The notes under the pieces are model-generated. The model was given only the letters and a program-made list of their open reading frames with translations. It was not told the DNA's origin and made no database searches. From contig NZ_JBPCZH010000001.1 of assembly GCF_051251085.1 (NCBI RefSeq), forward strand, positions 620,001-684,000: DNA of 64,000 nt. Direction: 5' to 3'. Of this stretch, positions 1-8,953 are shown in pieces. How positions within the stretch are numbered: the stretch's first letter is position 1; every line of letters starts with the position of its first letter. Position numbers and translations under genes: made by a program. This DNA comes from Cernens ardua. Its GTDB lineage: Bacteria > Pseudomonadota > Gammaproteobacteria > Pseudomonadales > Halomonadaceae.

Positions 1-1882
1 ATTCATCAATGGCCAAGGGCACCTGATCTTCAGGAATATCAATACCTTTCAATGGCGCATAACGCACATGCAAGTCCGCAACCGGCTCGCCACCCACTTC
101 ATGTTCGTTTTCAATTCGAATATTCGCACCCATCTGTTGCAGAATATTGATTACGCCTACGCGGGTCGGGTTAATGCCAACATGCTCCAGCACCAGATCT
201 GACCCCGGAGTGATAGAAGCAGCAACAAGGAAGAAGGCTGCCGAGGAGATATCCGCTGGCACATCAATATTCGTCCCTACCAGCTTGCCGCCCCCTTTCA
301 GGCACGCCACAGCACCCTCACGCGTTACTGGATAGCCAAAGCCCTGCAACATACGCTCCGTGTGGTCACGCGTCGGTGCAGGTTCTGTGACTCGGGTTTC
401 CCCTCGCGCATAGAGACCGGCCAACAATAGGCAGGACTTCACCTGCGCACTGGCCATAGGGAGTGTGTAATCGATCCCTTCGAGCGACTGACCGCCATGA
501 ATATTCAGCGGAGGCCGACCGCCTTCAGCAGTCTCAATATTCGCTCCCATCAGGCGCAGTGGGTCGGCTACACGGTTCATTGGGCGCTTGCTCAGGGATT
601 CATCACCGGTGAGCTCCGTATCGAAGGCCTGACCGGCGAGTAGACCACTGAATAGTCGCATGCCTGTACCGGAATTGCCCAGATAGAGCGCGCTGGTCGG
701 CTTCCGCAGCCCATGCAGGCCAACACCATGGATCGTTACCTCGCCACTGTTAGGGCCTTCTATTGTCACCCCCATATCGCGGAATGCCTGCAAAGTAGCC
801 AGGCTATCTTCACCTTCCAGAAACCCTTCGACATGGGTAGTACCTTCTGCAATCGCACCGAGCATAATGGAACGATGAGAGATGGACTTGTCGCCAGGAA
901 CACGGATTTTACCCACCACTTGCCCGCCATGGGCAGCCTTGAAACGAATGTTGCGTGGTTCCATAGAATGATAACTCGCTTGAAAACTGGAACGATTAAG
1001 TAACGATTGAAAATATTGCCGTGCATGCTGCGCACGTGAAAACGTGGTGACCATCGCATCGGCATCGCCCTGCTCGATCATCCGGCGCATGGCTTTGGCG
1101 CCCTGCTCAAATTCATCAAAGGCATGAAGCAAGGCGTCCTTGTTGGTCAGGAAGATATCCCGCCACATAATCGGGTCAGAGGCAGCAATACGTGTAAAAT
1201 CACGGAAGCCACCTGCGGCATAACGAAAGATTTCGAGACGCTCATCCTGTTGTGCCAGCGTATCCACCAGCGAAAATGCCAGCATATGGGGTAGATGACT
1301 GGTGCGTGCCAGTACCTCATCATGACACTTTACCCCAAGGGTAAGGATTTCTGCCCCTACCTTTTCCCACACTGCACTGACTTGCATGATGGCATCTGGG
1401 GACGTCTGTTCTTCAGGCGTCAGAATCACTTTACGCCCGCGATAAAGGTCAGGCCGAGACGCAGCCACTCCACTACGCTCGGCACCAGCAATTGGATGGC
1501 CGGGCACAAACCATGGGGGCATGTCGCCCATTGCGGCGATTACCGCATCCTGGACAGCACACTTCACACTGGCAACGTCTGTCACCACAAAGGGGGTATT
1601 TCGCTGCTGTAAAACGGGGGCCATTTCTCGCATGACGGTCCCTATGGCCTGAACAGGGACCGCCAGCACAATCAGCTCAGCCGTACGTGCTATTTGATCA
1701 ACATCCACTGCTTCATCAATGACGCCCAGAGCAAGTGCCTGTTTGAGCTCCCCCGGTTTTAGATCATAGCCCAGTACCTGCCCTTGCCATCCAGCCTCTT
1801 TCAGGCCAGAGACCAGCGAACCACCAATCAGTCCAACACCGATCAATCCAATCGTAGTCGGTAAAAGCGCCTCTTCCGCCAT
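1..1882 (-). CDS. tyrA-aroA: Bifunctional prephenate dehydrogenase / EPSP synthase (TyrA-AroA fusion), 3' part missing
   Basis: The frame is open from an ATG at 1882 to the window edge (627 codons), so the C-terminus is cut off. Residues 1-300 are a TyrA-type prephenate dehydrogenase: a Rossmann G-V-G-L-I-G-G near residue 16, TDVASVK, and the catalytic HPIAGAE motif. An in-frame Met near residue 307 opens the AroA domain (5-enolpyruvylshikimate-3-phosphate synthase), with the substrate loop PGDKSISHR and LGNSGTGMR. I translated across the junction and found no stop, so the fusion is real in this sequence. Together the two parts supply EPSP for chorismate and convert prephenate on the tyrosine branch. 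The start lies 16 bp after the pheA stop, which implies one operon. The full protein is probably about 750 residues, as in Pseudomonas and Halomonas relatives. Confidence 0.95.
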   Translation of the reverse strand, partial: MAEEALLPTTIGLIGVGLIGGSLVSGLKEAGWQGQVLGYDLKPGELKQALALGVIDEAVDVDQIARTAELIVLAVPVQAIGTVMREMAPVLQQRNTPFVVTDVASVKCAVQDAVIAAMGDMPPWFVPGHPIAGAERSGVAASRPDLYRGRKVILTPEEQTSPDAIMQVSAVWEKVGAEILTLGVKCHDEVLARTSHLPHMLAFSLVDTLAQQDERLEIFRYAAGGFRDFTRIAASDPIMWRDIFLTNKDALLHAFDEFEQGAKAMRRMIEQGDADAMVTTFSRAQHARQYFQSLLNRSSFQASYHSMEPRNIRFKAAHGGQVVGKIRVPGDKSISHRSIMLGAIAEGTTHVEGFLEGEDSLATLQAFRDMGVTIEGPNSGEVTIHGVGLHGLRKPTSALYLGNSGTGMRLFSGLLAGQAFDTELTGDESLSKRPMNRVADPLRLMGANIETAEGGRPPLNIHGGQSLEGIDYTLPMASAQVKSCLLLAGLYARGETRVTEPAPTRDHTERMLQGFGYPVTREGAVACLKGGGKLVGTNIDVPADISSAAFFLVAASITPGSDLVLEHVGINPTRVGVINILQQMGANIRIENEHEVGGEPVADLHVRYAPLKGIDIPEDQVPLAIDE

Positions 1883-1898
1883 TACAATACACCTGCCA

Positions 1899-3032
1899 TT
1901 ACAGCACACCTACCGGATAGGAACCCAGTAGTTTCATGTCAGAGGCTTTCTGGCGTACGTCCTCAAGTGCCTCAGCGATTGTCGGGTCGTCACGATGCCC
2001 TTTCAAATCGATAAAGAAGACATAATTCCAGACACCGTTGCGGGAAGGGCGTGTCTCCAGCCGCGTCATGTCAACAGAATAGCGCTCCAACGGCTCAATC
2101 AGTGCATAAAGCGCACCGGGTTGGTTACGCATGGACACCACAATCGATGTTTTGTCATCGCCACTGGGGGGAACATCGCTATTGGCGATAATCAGAAAGC
2201 GCGTGGAGTTATCCGGTTTGTCTTCAATTTTCTCAAAAAGAATATTCAACCCGTAATGCTTGGCGGCCATATCACCTGCAATGGCGGCACTATGCCACTC
2301 CCCCTTGACCATGCGAGCCGCTTCCGCATTGGACGCGACCGCAACACGCTCGGCCATCGGGAAGTGGGTATCCAGCCACTGACGACACTGTGCCAAAGAT
2401 TGTGGGTGGGAATAGATACGTGAGATTTTCTCGGGCCGGGTATTTTCGCCCACCATCAGGTTGTGATGGATACGTAACACCACTTCACCACAGATTTTGA
2501 TATTGGACTGAATAAAGGAATCCAGCGTGTGATTGACGACCCCTTCCGTAGAGTTTTCAACCGGCACAACACCATAATCGACCGAACCGGCCTCAACCTC
2601 ACGAAAGACATCATCGATGGATGGCATCGGCGATGTTTTGGCAGAATCCCCAAAATGCTTGTATGCAGCCTGTTGTGTGAAGGTCGCTTCAGGCCCCAGA
2701 AAAGCAACACGAATGGGACGCTCAAGGGCCAGACATGCAGACATGACTTCGCGAAACAGACGCGCAATTTCTTCATCCGGCAATGGACCCTTGTTCAATG
2801 CCATGATGCGACGCAGTACCTGCGCTTCACGCTCGGGGCGATAAAAAACGGCCTCAGGATCTTCCTTAAGCTTCACTTTACCTACTTGCTGGGCGCATTG
2901 TGCACGAGCGCTGATCAGCGCAATCAGTTCGGCGTCAATTTGGTCAATGCGCTCACGGAGCAGAGGCAAGTCTTCCAGCTCACCTATGCCCTCACTTAAC
3001 GTTGTCACATGCGGCTTGTTTTTATCTGCCAT
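1899..3032 (-). CDS. pheA: Bifunctional chorismate mutase / prephenate dehydratase (P-protein)
   Basis: This 377-residue protein converts chorismate to prephenate and then phenylpyruvate, the committed phenylalanine branch. It has three domains in order: an AroQ-type chorismate mutase (about residues 22-105, starting LRERIDQIDAELIALI), a prephenate dehydratase (about 108-285, with VPVENSTEGVVNHTLD) and a C-terminal ACT domain (about 295-375) for feedback by phenylalanine. The ACT site reads TRLETRPSR, a variant of the usual ESRP signature. The length matches the family (about 365-385). The start is an ATG with no strong Shine-Dalgarno sequence. It lies upstream of tyrA-aroA on the same strand. 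The hisC-like aminotransferase often found between these two genes in Pseudomonas is absent. No phenylalanine-rich leader peptide was seen upstream. Confidence 0.95.
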   Translation of the reverse strand: MADKNKPHVTTLSEGIGELEDLPLLRERIDQIDAELIALISARAQCAQQVGKVKLKEDPEAVFYRPEREAQVLRRIMALNKGPLPDEEIARLFREVMSACLALERPIRVAFLGPEATFTQQAAYKHFGDSAKTSPMPSIDDVFREVEAGSVDYGVVPVENSTEGVVNHTLDSFIQSNIKICGEVVLRIHHNLMVGENTRPEKISRIYSHPQSLAQCRQWLDTHFPMAERVAVASNAEAARMVKGEWHSAAIAGDMAAKHYGLNILFEKIEDKPDNSTRFLIIANSDVPPSGDDKTSIVVSMRNQPGALYALIEPLERYSVDMTRLETRPSRNGVWNYVFFIDLKGHRDDPTIAEALEDVRQKASDMKLLGSYPVGVL

Positions 3033-3193
3033 CAGGGAAAATCCATCATGCCTGTCAATTAATCTGTCGTTACCACAACTGTATTCTTATCGATGTTTCC
3101 AAAGCGTACTGTATGCTGCTAACGAGCAATACACATCGGATGTGCTGCCAGTCACTTACTGATAAATACGCTACTATCAAACTGTACCGATAC

Positions 3194-4273
3194 TTACCCG
3201 TTGCGTTGGGCGAAATCCTGCATGAAGTCAATCAATGCATTCACACCCTCTTCCGGCATGGCATTGTAGATACTGGCGCGCATACCACCGACGCTACGGT
3301 GACCGTTGAGTGTCAGCAAACCCGCTTTTTTCGACTCCTCGAGGAAAGCACTATTCAATGCTTCATCCTTTAGGCGGAAAGGGATGTTCATGATCGAACG
3401 GCTTCCCACCTCGATCGGGTTGGTGTAAAAATCACTTTCGTCTATGGCAGCATACAGTTTGGCAGCCTTGCGACGATTGACTTTTTCGATAGCAGCGACA
3501 CCGCCCTGTTCCAGCAGCCACTCGAACACGAGACCACAGAGGTACCAGGCATAGGTGGGGGGGGTGTTGAGCATGGAGTCTTTCTTCGCCATCACCTGAT
3601 AGTTCAGCATGGTGGGCACGGGCTCGACCGCCTGTTCCAACAGGTCTTCACGAATAATCACGACCGTCAGGCCAGCGGGGCCGATATTCTTCTGTGCACC
3701 TGCATAAATGATACCGTACTGGCTCACGTCCACTTCATGCCCAAGAATGGAGGATGACATGTCACTTACCAACGGGACATCCACCTCAGGCAGTTCATGG
3801 TAAGCCACTCCACCGATCGTTTCATTATCAGTCATGTGCAGATAGGTGGCATCACTGGTCAGTGACAAATGCCTGATATCAGGTACACGGCGATATCCTT
3901 CTTCCGCTGTAGACGCAATGATCTGTGCCTTGCCTAGACGGTTCGCTTCATCAAACGCCTTGACCGACCATACACCACTATCCAGATAGTTGCCTGTACC
4001 GCCTTTACCGAGCAGATTCAGCGGAACAGCAGAAAACTGGGAGGTTGCGCCCCCCTGCATGAACAATACGCGATAATGATCAGGAATATTCATCAGCGTA
4101 CGAAGGTTACGTTCGGCACGCTGTGCAATTTCAACGAAATCCTTGCCACGGTGGCTCATTTCCATGACGGAAAGCCCCTTGCCGTTATAATCCACAAGTT
4201 CATCACGGGCGCGCTCCAGTACGGGGAGCGGAAGAGTAGCGGGACCAGAGCAGAAATTGAAATATCGTGGCAT
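3194..4273 (-). CDS. serC: Phosphoserine aminotransferase
   Basis: SerC is a PLP enzyme that turns 3-phosphohydroxypyruvate plus glutamate into phosphoserine, and also works in pyridoxine synthesis. The 359 residues match the family length (E. coli 362). The N-terminus reads FNFCSGPATLP, the helix region is MEMSHRGKDF, and the PLP lysine is K195 in AGAQKNIGPAG. It sits between gyrA and pheA as in Pseudomonas, but 160 bp from pheA and 436 bp from gyrA, so it may have its own promoter. The pheA-side spacer holds a perfect 13-bp palindrome (CACATCGGATGTG) near 3132-3144 of unknown role. Confidence 0.96.
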   Translation of the reverse strand: MPRYFNFCSGPATLPLPVLERARDELVDYNGKGLSVMEMSHRGKDFVEIAQRAERNLRTLMNIPDHYRVLFMQGGATSQFSAVPLNLLGKGGTGNYLDSGVWSVKAFDEANRLGKAQIIASTAEEGYRRVPDIRHLSLTSDATYLHMTDNETIGGVAYHELPEVDVPLVSDMSSSILGHEVDVSQYGIIYAGAQKNIGPAGLTVVIIREDLLEQAVEPVPTMLNYQVMAKKDSMLNTPPTYAWYLCGLVFEWLLEQGGVAAIEKVNRRKAAKLYAAIDESDFYTNPIEVGSRSIMNIPFRLKDEALNSAFLEESKKAGLLTLNGHRSVGGMRASIYNAMPEEGVNALIDFMQDFAQRNG

Positions 4274-4305
4274 GAGAGGAGCTTACCTTATTATCCTGAT
4301 TGAAC

Positions 4306-4352
4306 CTGAACTGACTTTAGATCTGAACTGATCAGGCCTGAACTGACCCGAC
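4306..4352. repeat. Degenerate 15-bp tandem repeat (three copies of CTGAACTGA core)
   Basis: Units start at 4306, 4323 and 4338, each beginning CTGAACTGA, with spacing 17 and 15. Further diverged copies (CTGCTC, CTGACTGGAC, CTGTAACAG) follow to about 4392. The tract lies just upstream of the serC start. It has no protein-coding sense and no CRISPR-like spacing. Confidence 0.6.
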
Positions 4353-4575
4353 CTGCTCTTGTATAATCCAAGCTGACTGGACCTGTAACAGGCAGCGTGA
4401 AAAACATCGCATATGACCCCACATAAACCTCATGTCGTGGAGGAGAAACGACGCAGAGTGGCTAAAGAGGCGACGCTGCATCGGCTCCCCATGCATGTGA
4501 GCATAATACCGTTGTCATTCACCTGATCCATGAAACAAATCACTCTTTTTCATGAAGAGTAGAAAATCATATAAC

Positions 4576-4609
4576 AGGAAAAAGAATCAGCGCCATATAA
4601 ATGTGGCGC
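4576..4609 (-). terminator. Probable intrinsic terminator of gyrA
   Basis: GCGCCA (4590-4595) pairs with TGGCGC (4604-4609) around an 8-nt loop. On the minus strand the stem is followed by a T-rich tract (complement of 4578-4584). It lies about 100 bp past the gyrA stop. Confidence 0.6.
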
Positions 4610-4709
4610 GATTCGATAACATGTGTAGTTTCGATAAATAGTAACGATGGATTGGCGCTGTTCACCCTGAGACCCAGCAGCCACTCAAGGATCCACAGCG
4701 CCAAGACAC

Positions 4710-7520
4710 CTAGTCTTCGTCATCCCCGGATACGTCAGTGCCATCCTCTTCAGAAGCATTGCTTTCAGAAACATCGCTTTCAGAAGCATTGGCATTTGCC
4801 TCGGAAGCAGCATCAGCGTCGGCACCAGATTCTGGAATGTCTACTTCAACACTTTCCTCTTCAGCACCTTCCACACTATCCGCAGCATCTCCAGCAATCG
4901 CTTCTTCATCAAGACGCACGGTAGCCACGAGCGTTTCACCCTCAGCCGTCTTGATGAGACGTACACCTTGCGTATTACGCGAGCTACAGGACACTTCTTC
5001 CACGCGGGTACGTACCAAAGTTCCGCGATCCGTAATCAACATCATTTCATCTGCATCAGAAACCTGAATGGCGGCAACAAGATCACCATTACGCGCGGTC
5101 GTCTGCATCGCAATAACACCCTGACCACCACGACCACGCAGTGGGAACTCTTCAAGGCGAGTACGTTTACCATAGCCATTTTGGGAAGATGTCAGGATGT
5201 AGATCTGCTCATCCGTTACCTCTTCCACCGCAACGGCTTCTTCAACACCTTCGCCCTCTTCCACTTCAATATCGGCCGCCGCATCGATAACTTTAGTGCG
5301 CGGAATGATCAGACTGATCACTTTTGAGTCATCCAGCAGGCGCATACCGCGGACACCTCTTGCCGTACGCCCCATTGAGCGCACAACTGTTTCATCGAAA
5401 CGAATGGCCTTGCCGTTGGACGATACGAGAATGGCGTGGTCATTACCGTGTGTAATGGCGGCTCCTACCAACTGATCGCCTTCATCCAGATCCAGCGCGA
5501 TCAGGCCGGCTGAACGTGGGCGGGAGAACTGATCCAGTGATGTACGCTTGACCGTTCCGTTGGCGGTAGCAAAGAAGATAAAGCTGTCGTCACGGTACTC
5601 TTTGACCGGCAGAATCGCCGTTACCCACTCGCCTTCATCCAGATTGATCAGATTGACCAGCGGACGCCCGCGCGCACCACGGCTCGCCACTGGCACTTCG
5701 TAGACTTTCAGCCAATACACTTTGCCGCGATCAGAGAACAGCAACACGGTGTCATGCGTTGAGGCCACCAGCAGATGCTCGATGACATCTTCATCCTTCA
5801 TGGTGGTCGCCGATTTACCACGACCACCACGTTTTTGTGCCTGATAATCTGACAATGGCTGTGATTTTGCGTATCCGGTGCGGGAGATCGTGACGACCAT
5901 CTCTTCAGGCGCAATCAAATCTTCGACCGTCAGGTCACGACGGCTTACCTGAATTTCGGTGCGGCGTTCATCATTATATTGTTCGCGAATCTGGTTGAGC
6001 TCACTGCGAATAACATCCATCAGCAGCTCGGGCGAGGCCAGAATAGCGGAAAGCTCAGCAATTTTTTCCAGGATTTCGTTGTAATCGGACAGCAGCTTTT
6101 CGGTTTCGAGGCCTGTCAGGCGATGCAGGCGCAAGTCAAGAATAGCCTGTGCCTGCTGTTCGGTAAGGCGATACTCCTTGCGGTCCTCACTTAAACCATA
6201 GCCTTCACCCACATCTTCCGGCTGGCAACTGAAGGCACCTGCGCGCTCCAGCATGTCAATGACCTGCCCGGGGCGCCAGCTACGATCCAGCAAACGCTCA
6301 CGAGCATGCTGTGCACTGCTGGAGGCGCGGATCAGCTCGATCACTTCATCAATATTGGAGATGGCAACCGTCAAGCCTTCCAATACGTGGCCACGTTCTT
6401 TCGCTTTATTAAGCTCATACAGGGTACGGCGAGTGACCACTTCGCGACGGTGGCGCAGGAAGGCTTCCAGCACTTCCTTGAGGTTCAGCGTGCGGGGTTG
6501 ACCATTATCCAGCGCAACAATATTGATACCGAACACGTTTTCGAGCTGAGTCTGCGCAAACAGATTATTGATCACGACATCGCCGGACTCGCCACGCTTG
6601 GTCTCGATCACGACACGCAAGCCGTCCTTGTCGGATTCGTCACGCAGCTCGGCAATGCCCTCGATGCGTTTTTCCTTGACCAGCTCGGCGATTTTTTCGA
6701 TCAAGCGTGCCTTGTTCACCTGATAGGGCAATTCAGTGATGATGATGTGATCGCGACCGCTCTTGTCATCGTGTTCAACCGTATGACGGGCACGGATATA
6801 GATACGACCACGCCCCGTACGATAGGCTTCAACGATACCCGCACGCCCATTGATGATGCCGGACGTCGGGAAATCCGGGCCGGGGATGTACTCCATGAGA
6901 TCATCAATGGTGAGATCACGATTGTCGATCAATGCCAGACTGGCGTCGATCACCTCCCCCATATTATGAGGCGGCACGTTGGTAGCCATCCCTACCGCGA
7001 TACCGGCAGCCCCATTCACCAGCAAATTGGGCACTTTGGTGGGCAGGACTTCAGGGATCTGCTGGGTGCCGTCGTAGTTATCGACCCAGTCCACGGTATC
7101 CTTGTCGAGATCAGCCAGCAGCTCATGAGCCAGACGCGCCATGCGCACCTCGGTGTAACGCATCGCCGCAGCGCTATCGCCATCGATGGAACCGAAGTTA
7201 CCCTGCCCGTCGATCAACGGGTAGCGCATGGAGAAATCCTGTGCCAGGCGCACGATCGTATCGTAAACGGCGCTATCACCATGAGGGTGATATTTACCGA
7301 TGACGTCCCCCACTACGCGGGCAGACTTGAGATAAGAGCGATTCCATGCGTTGTTCAGCTCATTCTGAGCAAAAAGAACACGGCGGTGAACCGGTTTGAG
7401 ACCATCACGTACATCAGGCAGCGCGCGGCCGATAATGACGCTCATGGCATAGTCGAGGTAGGACTGCTTGAGCTCATCCTCAATATTGACTGGCAGAATC
7501 TCTCTGGCGATATCACCCAT
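4710..7520 (-). CDS. gyrA: DNA gyrase subunit A
   Basis: GyrA is the DNA-cleaving and rejoining subunit of gyrase (A2B2), which adds negative supercoils. From the chosen ATG (7520; the frame also opens at a TTG at 7550) the protein has 936 residues starting MGDIAREILPVNIEDELKQS, as in relatives. The numbering then matches E. coli: catalytic Tyr122 in RYTEVRM, and S83 and D87 in the quinolone-resistance region (HPHGDSAVYD), so this looks like the quinolone-susceptible form. The GyrA box QKRGGRG opens the C-terminal beta-pinwheel. The last 60 or so residues are an acidic, Ser/Glu/Asp/Ala-rich tail, longer than in E. coli and encoded partly by a 15-bp repeat (4747-4791). An acidic insert (EVEEGEGVEEAVAVEE) lies between pinwheel blades. 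Confidence 0.97.
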   Translation of the reverse strand: MGDIAREILPVNIEDELKQSYLDYAMSVIIGRALPDVRDGLKPVHRRVLFAQNELNNAWNRSYLKSARVVGDVIGKYHPHGDSAVYDTIVRLAQDFSMRYPLIDGQGNFGSIDGDSAAAMRYTEVRMARLAHELLADLDKDTVDWVDNYDGTQQIPEVLPTKVPNLLVNGAAGIAVGMATNVPPHNMGEVIDASLALIDNRDLTIDDLMEYIPGPDFPTSGIINGRAGIVEAYRTGRGRIYIRARHTVEHDDKSGRDHIIITELPYQVNKARLIEKIAELVKEKRIEGIAELRDESDKDGLRVVIETKRGESGDVVINNLFAQTQLENVFGINIVALDNGQPRTLNLKEVLEAFLRHRREVVTRRTLYELNKAKERGHVLEGLTVAISNIDEVIELIRASSSAQHARERLLDRSWRPGQVIDMLERAGAFSCQPEDVGEGYGLSEDRKEYRLTEQQAQAILDLRLHRLTGLETEKLLSDYNEILEKIAELSAILASPELLMDVIRSELNQIREQYNDERRTEIQVSRRDLTVEDLIAPEEMVVTISRTGYAKSQPLSDYQAQKRGGRGKSATTMKDEDVIEHLLVASTHDTVLLFSDRGKVYWLKVYEVPVASRGARGRPLVNLINLDEGEWVTAILPVKEYRDDSFIFFATANGTVKRTSLDQFSRPRSAGLIALDLDEGDQLVGAAITHGNDHAILVSSNGKAIRFDETVVRSMGRTARGVRGMRLLDDSKVISLIIPRTKVIDAAADIEVEEGEGVEEAVAVEEVTDEQIYILTSSQNGYGKRTRLEEFPLRGRGGQGVIAMQTTARNGDLVAAIQVSDADEMMLITDRGTLVRTRVEEVSCSSRNTQGVRLIKTAEGETLVATVRLDEEAIAGDAADSVEGAEEESVEVDIPESGADADAASEANANASESDVSESNASEEDGTDVSGDDED

Positions 7521-7832
7521 GGAGCAAAAATCCCGATCTGATCTAGACAAACGTTGCTTGTATTACCTGACGCCTACGTTGCGCTCCATCAAATGAAAAC
7601 CGTGAAGAGCACTCCCGAAGAGGCGGAACATCAACCACAAACACTGGCGGAAAGAACATTCAGGCAACTTGTTGAAAAGGGAATAAAGTATACCATATCT
7701 CGATTCGAGCTACCCCCTATAAATCGACTATAAAGTGTAAATCCAGGTAACAAACAGGATTACTTTAAGCGTCAACTGGAATCACACGCCGCATTTCGCC
7801 ATAATACGCCGACTTTTCAGATGGACAGAGTT
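7521..7832. other. Divergent gyrA / rdgC promoter region
   Basis: These 312 bp separate two divergent genes and contain no plausible ORF. An AT-rich stretch (about 7680-7735) includes TATACC and TATAAA hexamers and the 11-bp palindrome CTCGATTCGAG (about 7701-7712). Promoters for both genes are expected here, but no pair of hexamers with good spacing stands out. Confidence 0.5.
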
Positions 7833-8765
7833 ATGTGGTTCAAGCATTTACACCTTTTTCGATTACATCAGCAGCCGACTCTTGATACGGATGCACTGGA
7901 AACACTTCTGGGTGAACACCGCTTCATACCGGTAGGTAAACATGAAGCGCGGCGCGTTGGTTTCAGCGCACCGGCTGGTCGCCATAGTGAACAACTTGTG
8001 CATGAAATCATGGGGCATCGTCTGCTTCGCTTGCGTCGTCAGGAGCGTATTTTGCCCACAACCGTCGTGAATGACGAGCTGGAAGAGCGCTGCGAAGCCT
8101 ACGAAGCGGCACATGGCACCCCCCCTGCACGCCGTGAAAAGCAGGCTATGAAGGAAAAGATTGTCGAAGAGCTTTTGCCACAGGCCTTTACTCGTCATTC
8201 TCATGTAGACATCTGGTGGGATATCGAAAACGCATTGATCGGCGTGGCCAATTCCAGTCGCAAGCGTTGTGAAGAAGTACTGGATCAGTTGCGCGAGGCA
8301 TTGGGGTCACTCAAGGTTACACCGTTGGCAACCCGTCAGCCTGTCAGCCGTTCGATGACACAATGGTTGAAAGAGCCCTCCTCACGGCCGGATAATCTTG
8401 AGATCGGGATTGATGTAGAATTAAGGGGTGAAGATGACAGTGTGCTGAGAGCACGCGCTATCGACCCGGAAAGTGATGAAATCCAGAGTGCACTGGCGTC
8501 CGGCCGATTGGTCAGCAAACTGTCACTGGCGGTGGAAGGCGAGCTTGCGTTCACACTACTGGATGACCTGGCCATCAAAAACATCAAATTCGATGATCGT
8601 TTGATCGAAGATGCCGATGAAGACACACAGGACGGTGATGCACTGGTTCGCATGGAAACTGAATTTGCGCTGATGTCATCCACCCTAAGCACTTTTACCC
8701 GTCAATTGCTGACATGGCTGGGCGGCGAGGCAACACCGGGCAGTGCCCCCTGGGATCAGGCATAG
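7833..8765 (+). CDS. rdgC: Recombination-associated protein RdgC
   Basis: RdgC is a ring-shaped, sequence-independent double-stranded DNA-binding protein that limits RecA activity. I place the start at ATG 7833, giving MWFKHLHLFRL, the family's usual N-terminus (E. coli MLWFKNLMVYRL), with GGACAGAG upstream; an earlier ATG at 7821 would add four residues. Recognised conserved blocks are ERILPTTVVNDELEERC, EELLPQAFTRHS, ALGSLKVTPL, LASGRLVSKLSLAVEG and the C-terminal LLTWLGGEA. The 310 residues compare with 303 in E. coli. The gene is divergent from gyrA. Its stop codon overlaps the first unit of a 13-bp tandem repeat. Confidence 0.95.
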   Translation: MWFKHLHLFRLHQQPTLDTDALETLLGEHRFIPVGKHEARRVGFSAPAGRHSEQLVHEIMGHRLLRLRRQERILPTTVVNDELEERCEAYEAAHGTPPARREKQAMKEKIVEELLPQAFTRHSHVDIWWDIENALIGVANSSRKRCEEVLDQLREALGSLKVTPLATRQPVSRSMTQWLKEPSSRPDNLEIGIDVELRGEDDSVLRARAIDPESDEIQSALASGRLVSKLSLAVEGELAFTLLDDLAIKNIKFDDRLIEDADEDTQDGDALVRMETEFALMSSTLSTFTRQLLTWLGGEATPGSAPWDQA

Positions 8766-8840
8766 TACTTCGCAACAGTACTTCGCAACAGTACTTCACG
8801 ATAGTATTTAGCATACAGTACTCCGACACAGTACTTCTGG
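8764..8840. repeat. Six-copy 13-bp tandem repeat (AGTACTTCGCAAC)
   Basis: Units begin at 8764, 8777, 8790, 8803, 8817 and 8830. The first two are identical AGTACTTCGCAAC; later units diverge but keep AGTA and most keep the palindromic AGTACT. The period is 13 except for one 14-bp step. The array starts inside the rdgC stop codon. There are no spacers, so it is not a CRISPR array. Confidence 0.85.
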
Positions 8841-8953
8841 CCGGTATTGAGCGACATGAATAACGCTCGTTTATTCAGTTAAAATCCAGCCTTGGCCTAT
8901 ATAGTTAGTATATTTATTACTCTGTTTACCTAGATTAGCGTTGTGATTATTTC

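Larger units (their letters stand above)
4274..4709. other. gyrA-serC spacer without a gene
   Basis: There is no credible reading frame in these 436 bp. The gyrA-proximal part carries a likely terminator (4576-4609). The serC-proximal part carries a degenerate 15-bp tandem repeat (4306-4352). A TATAAT hexamer at 4362-4367 lies on the plus strand and points away from serC, with no gene to serve. The serC promoter was not located with confidence. Confidence 0.6.

Noticed and set aside
6306..7541. 411-codon open frame antisense to gyrA
   Set aside because: It mirrors the codon structure of gyrA on the opposite strand, has no recognisable domain and no ribosome site.
8764..8840. CRISPR array
   Set aside because: The units are directly adjacent with no spacers and the period is 13 bp; no cas genes are near.
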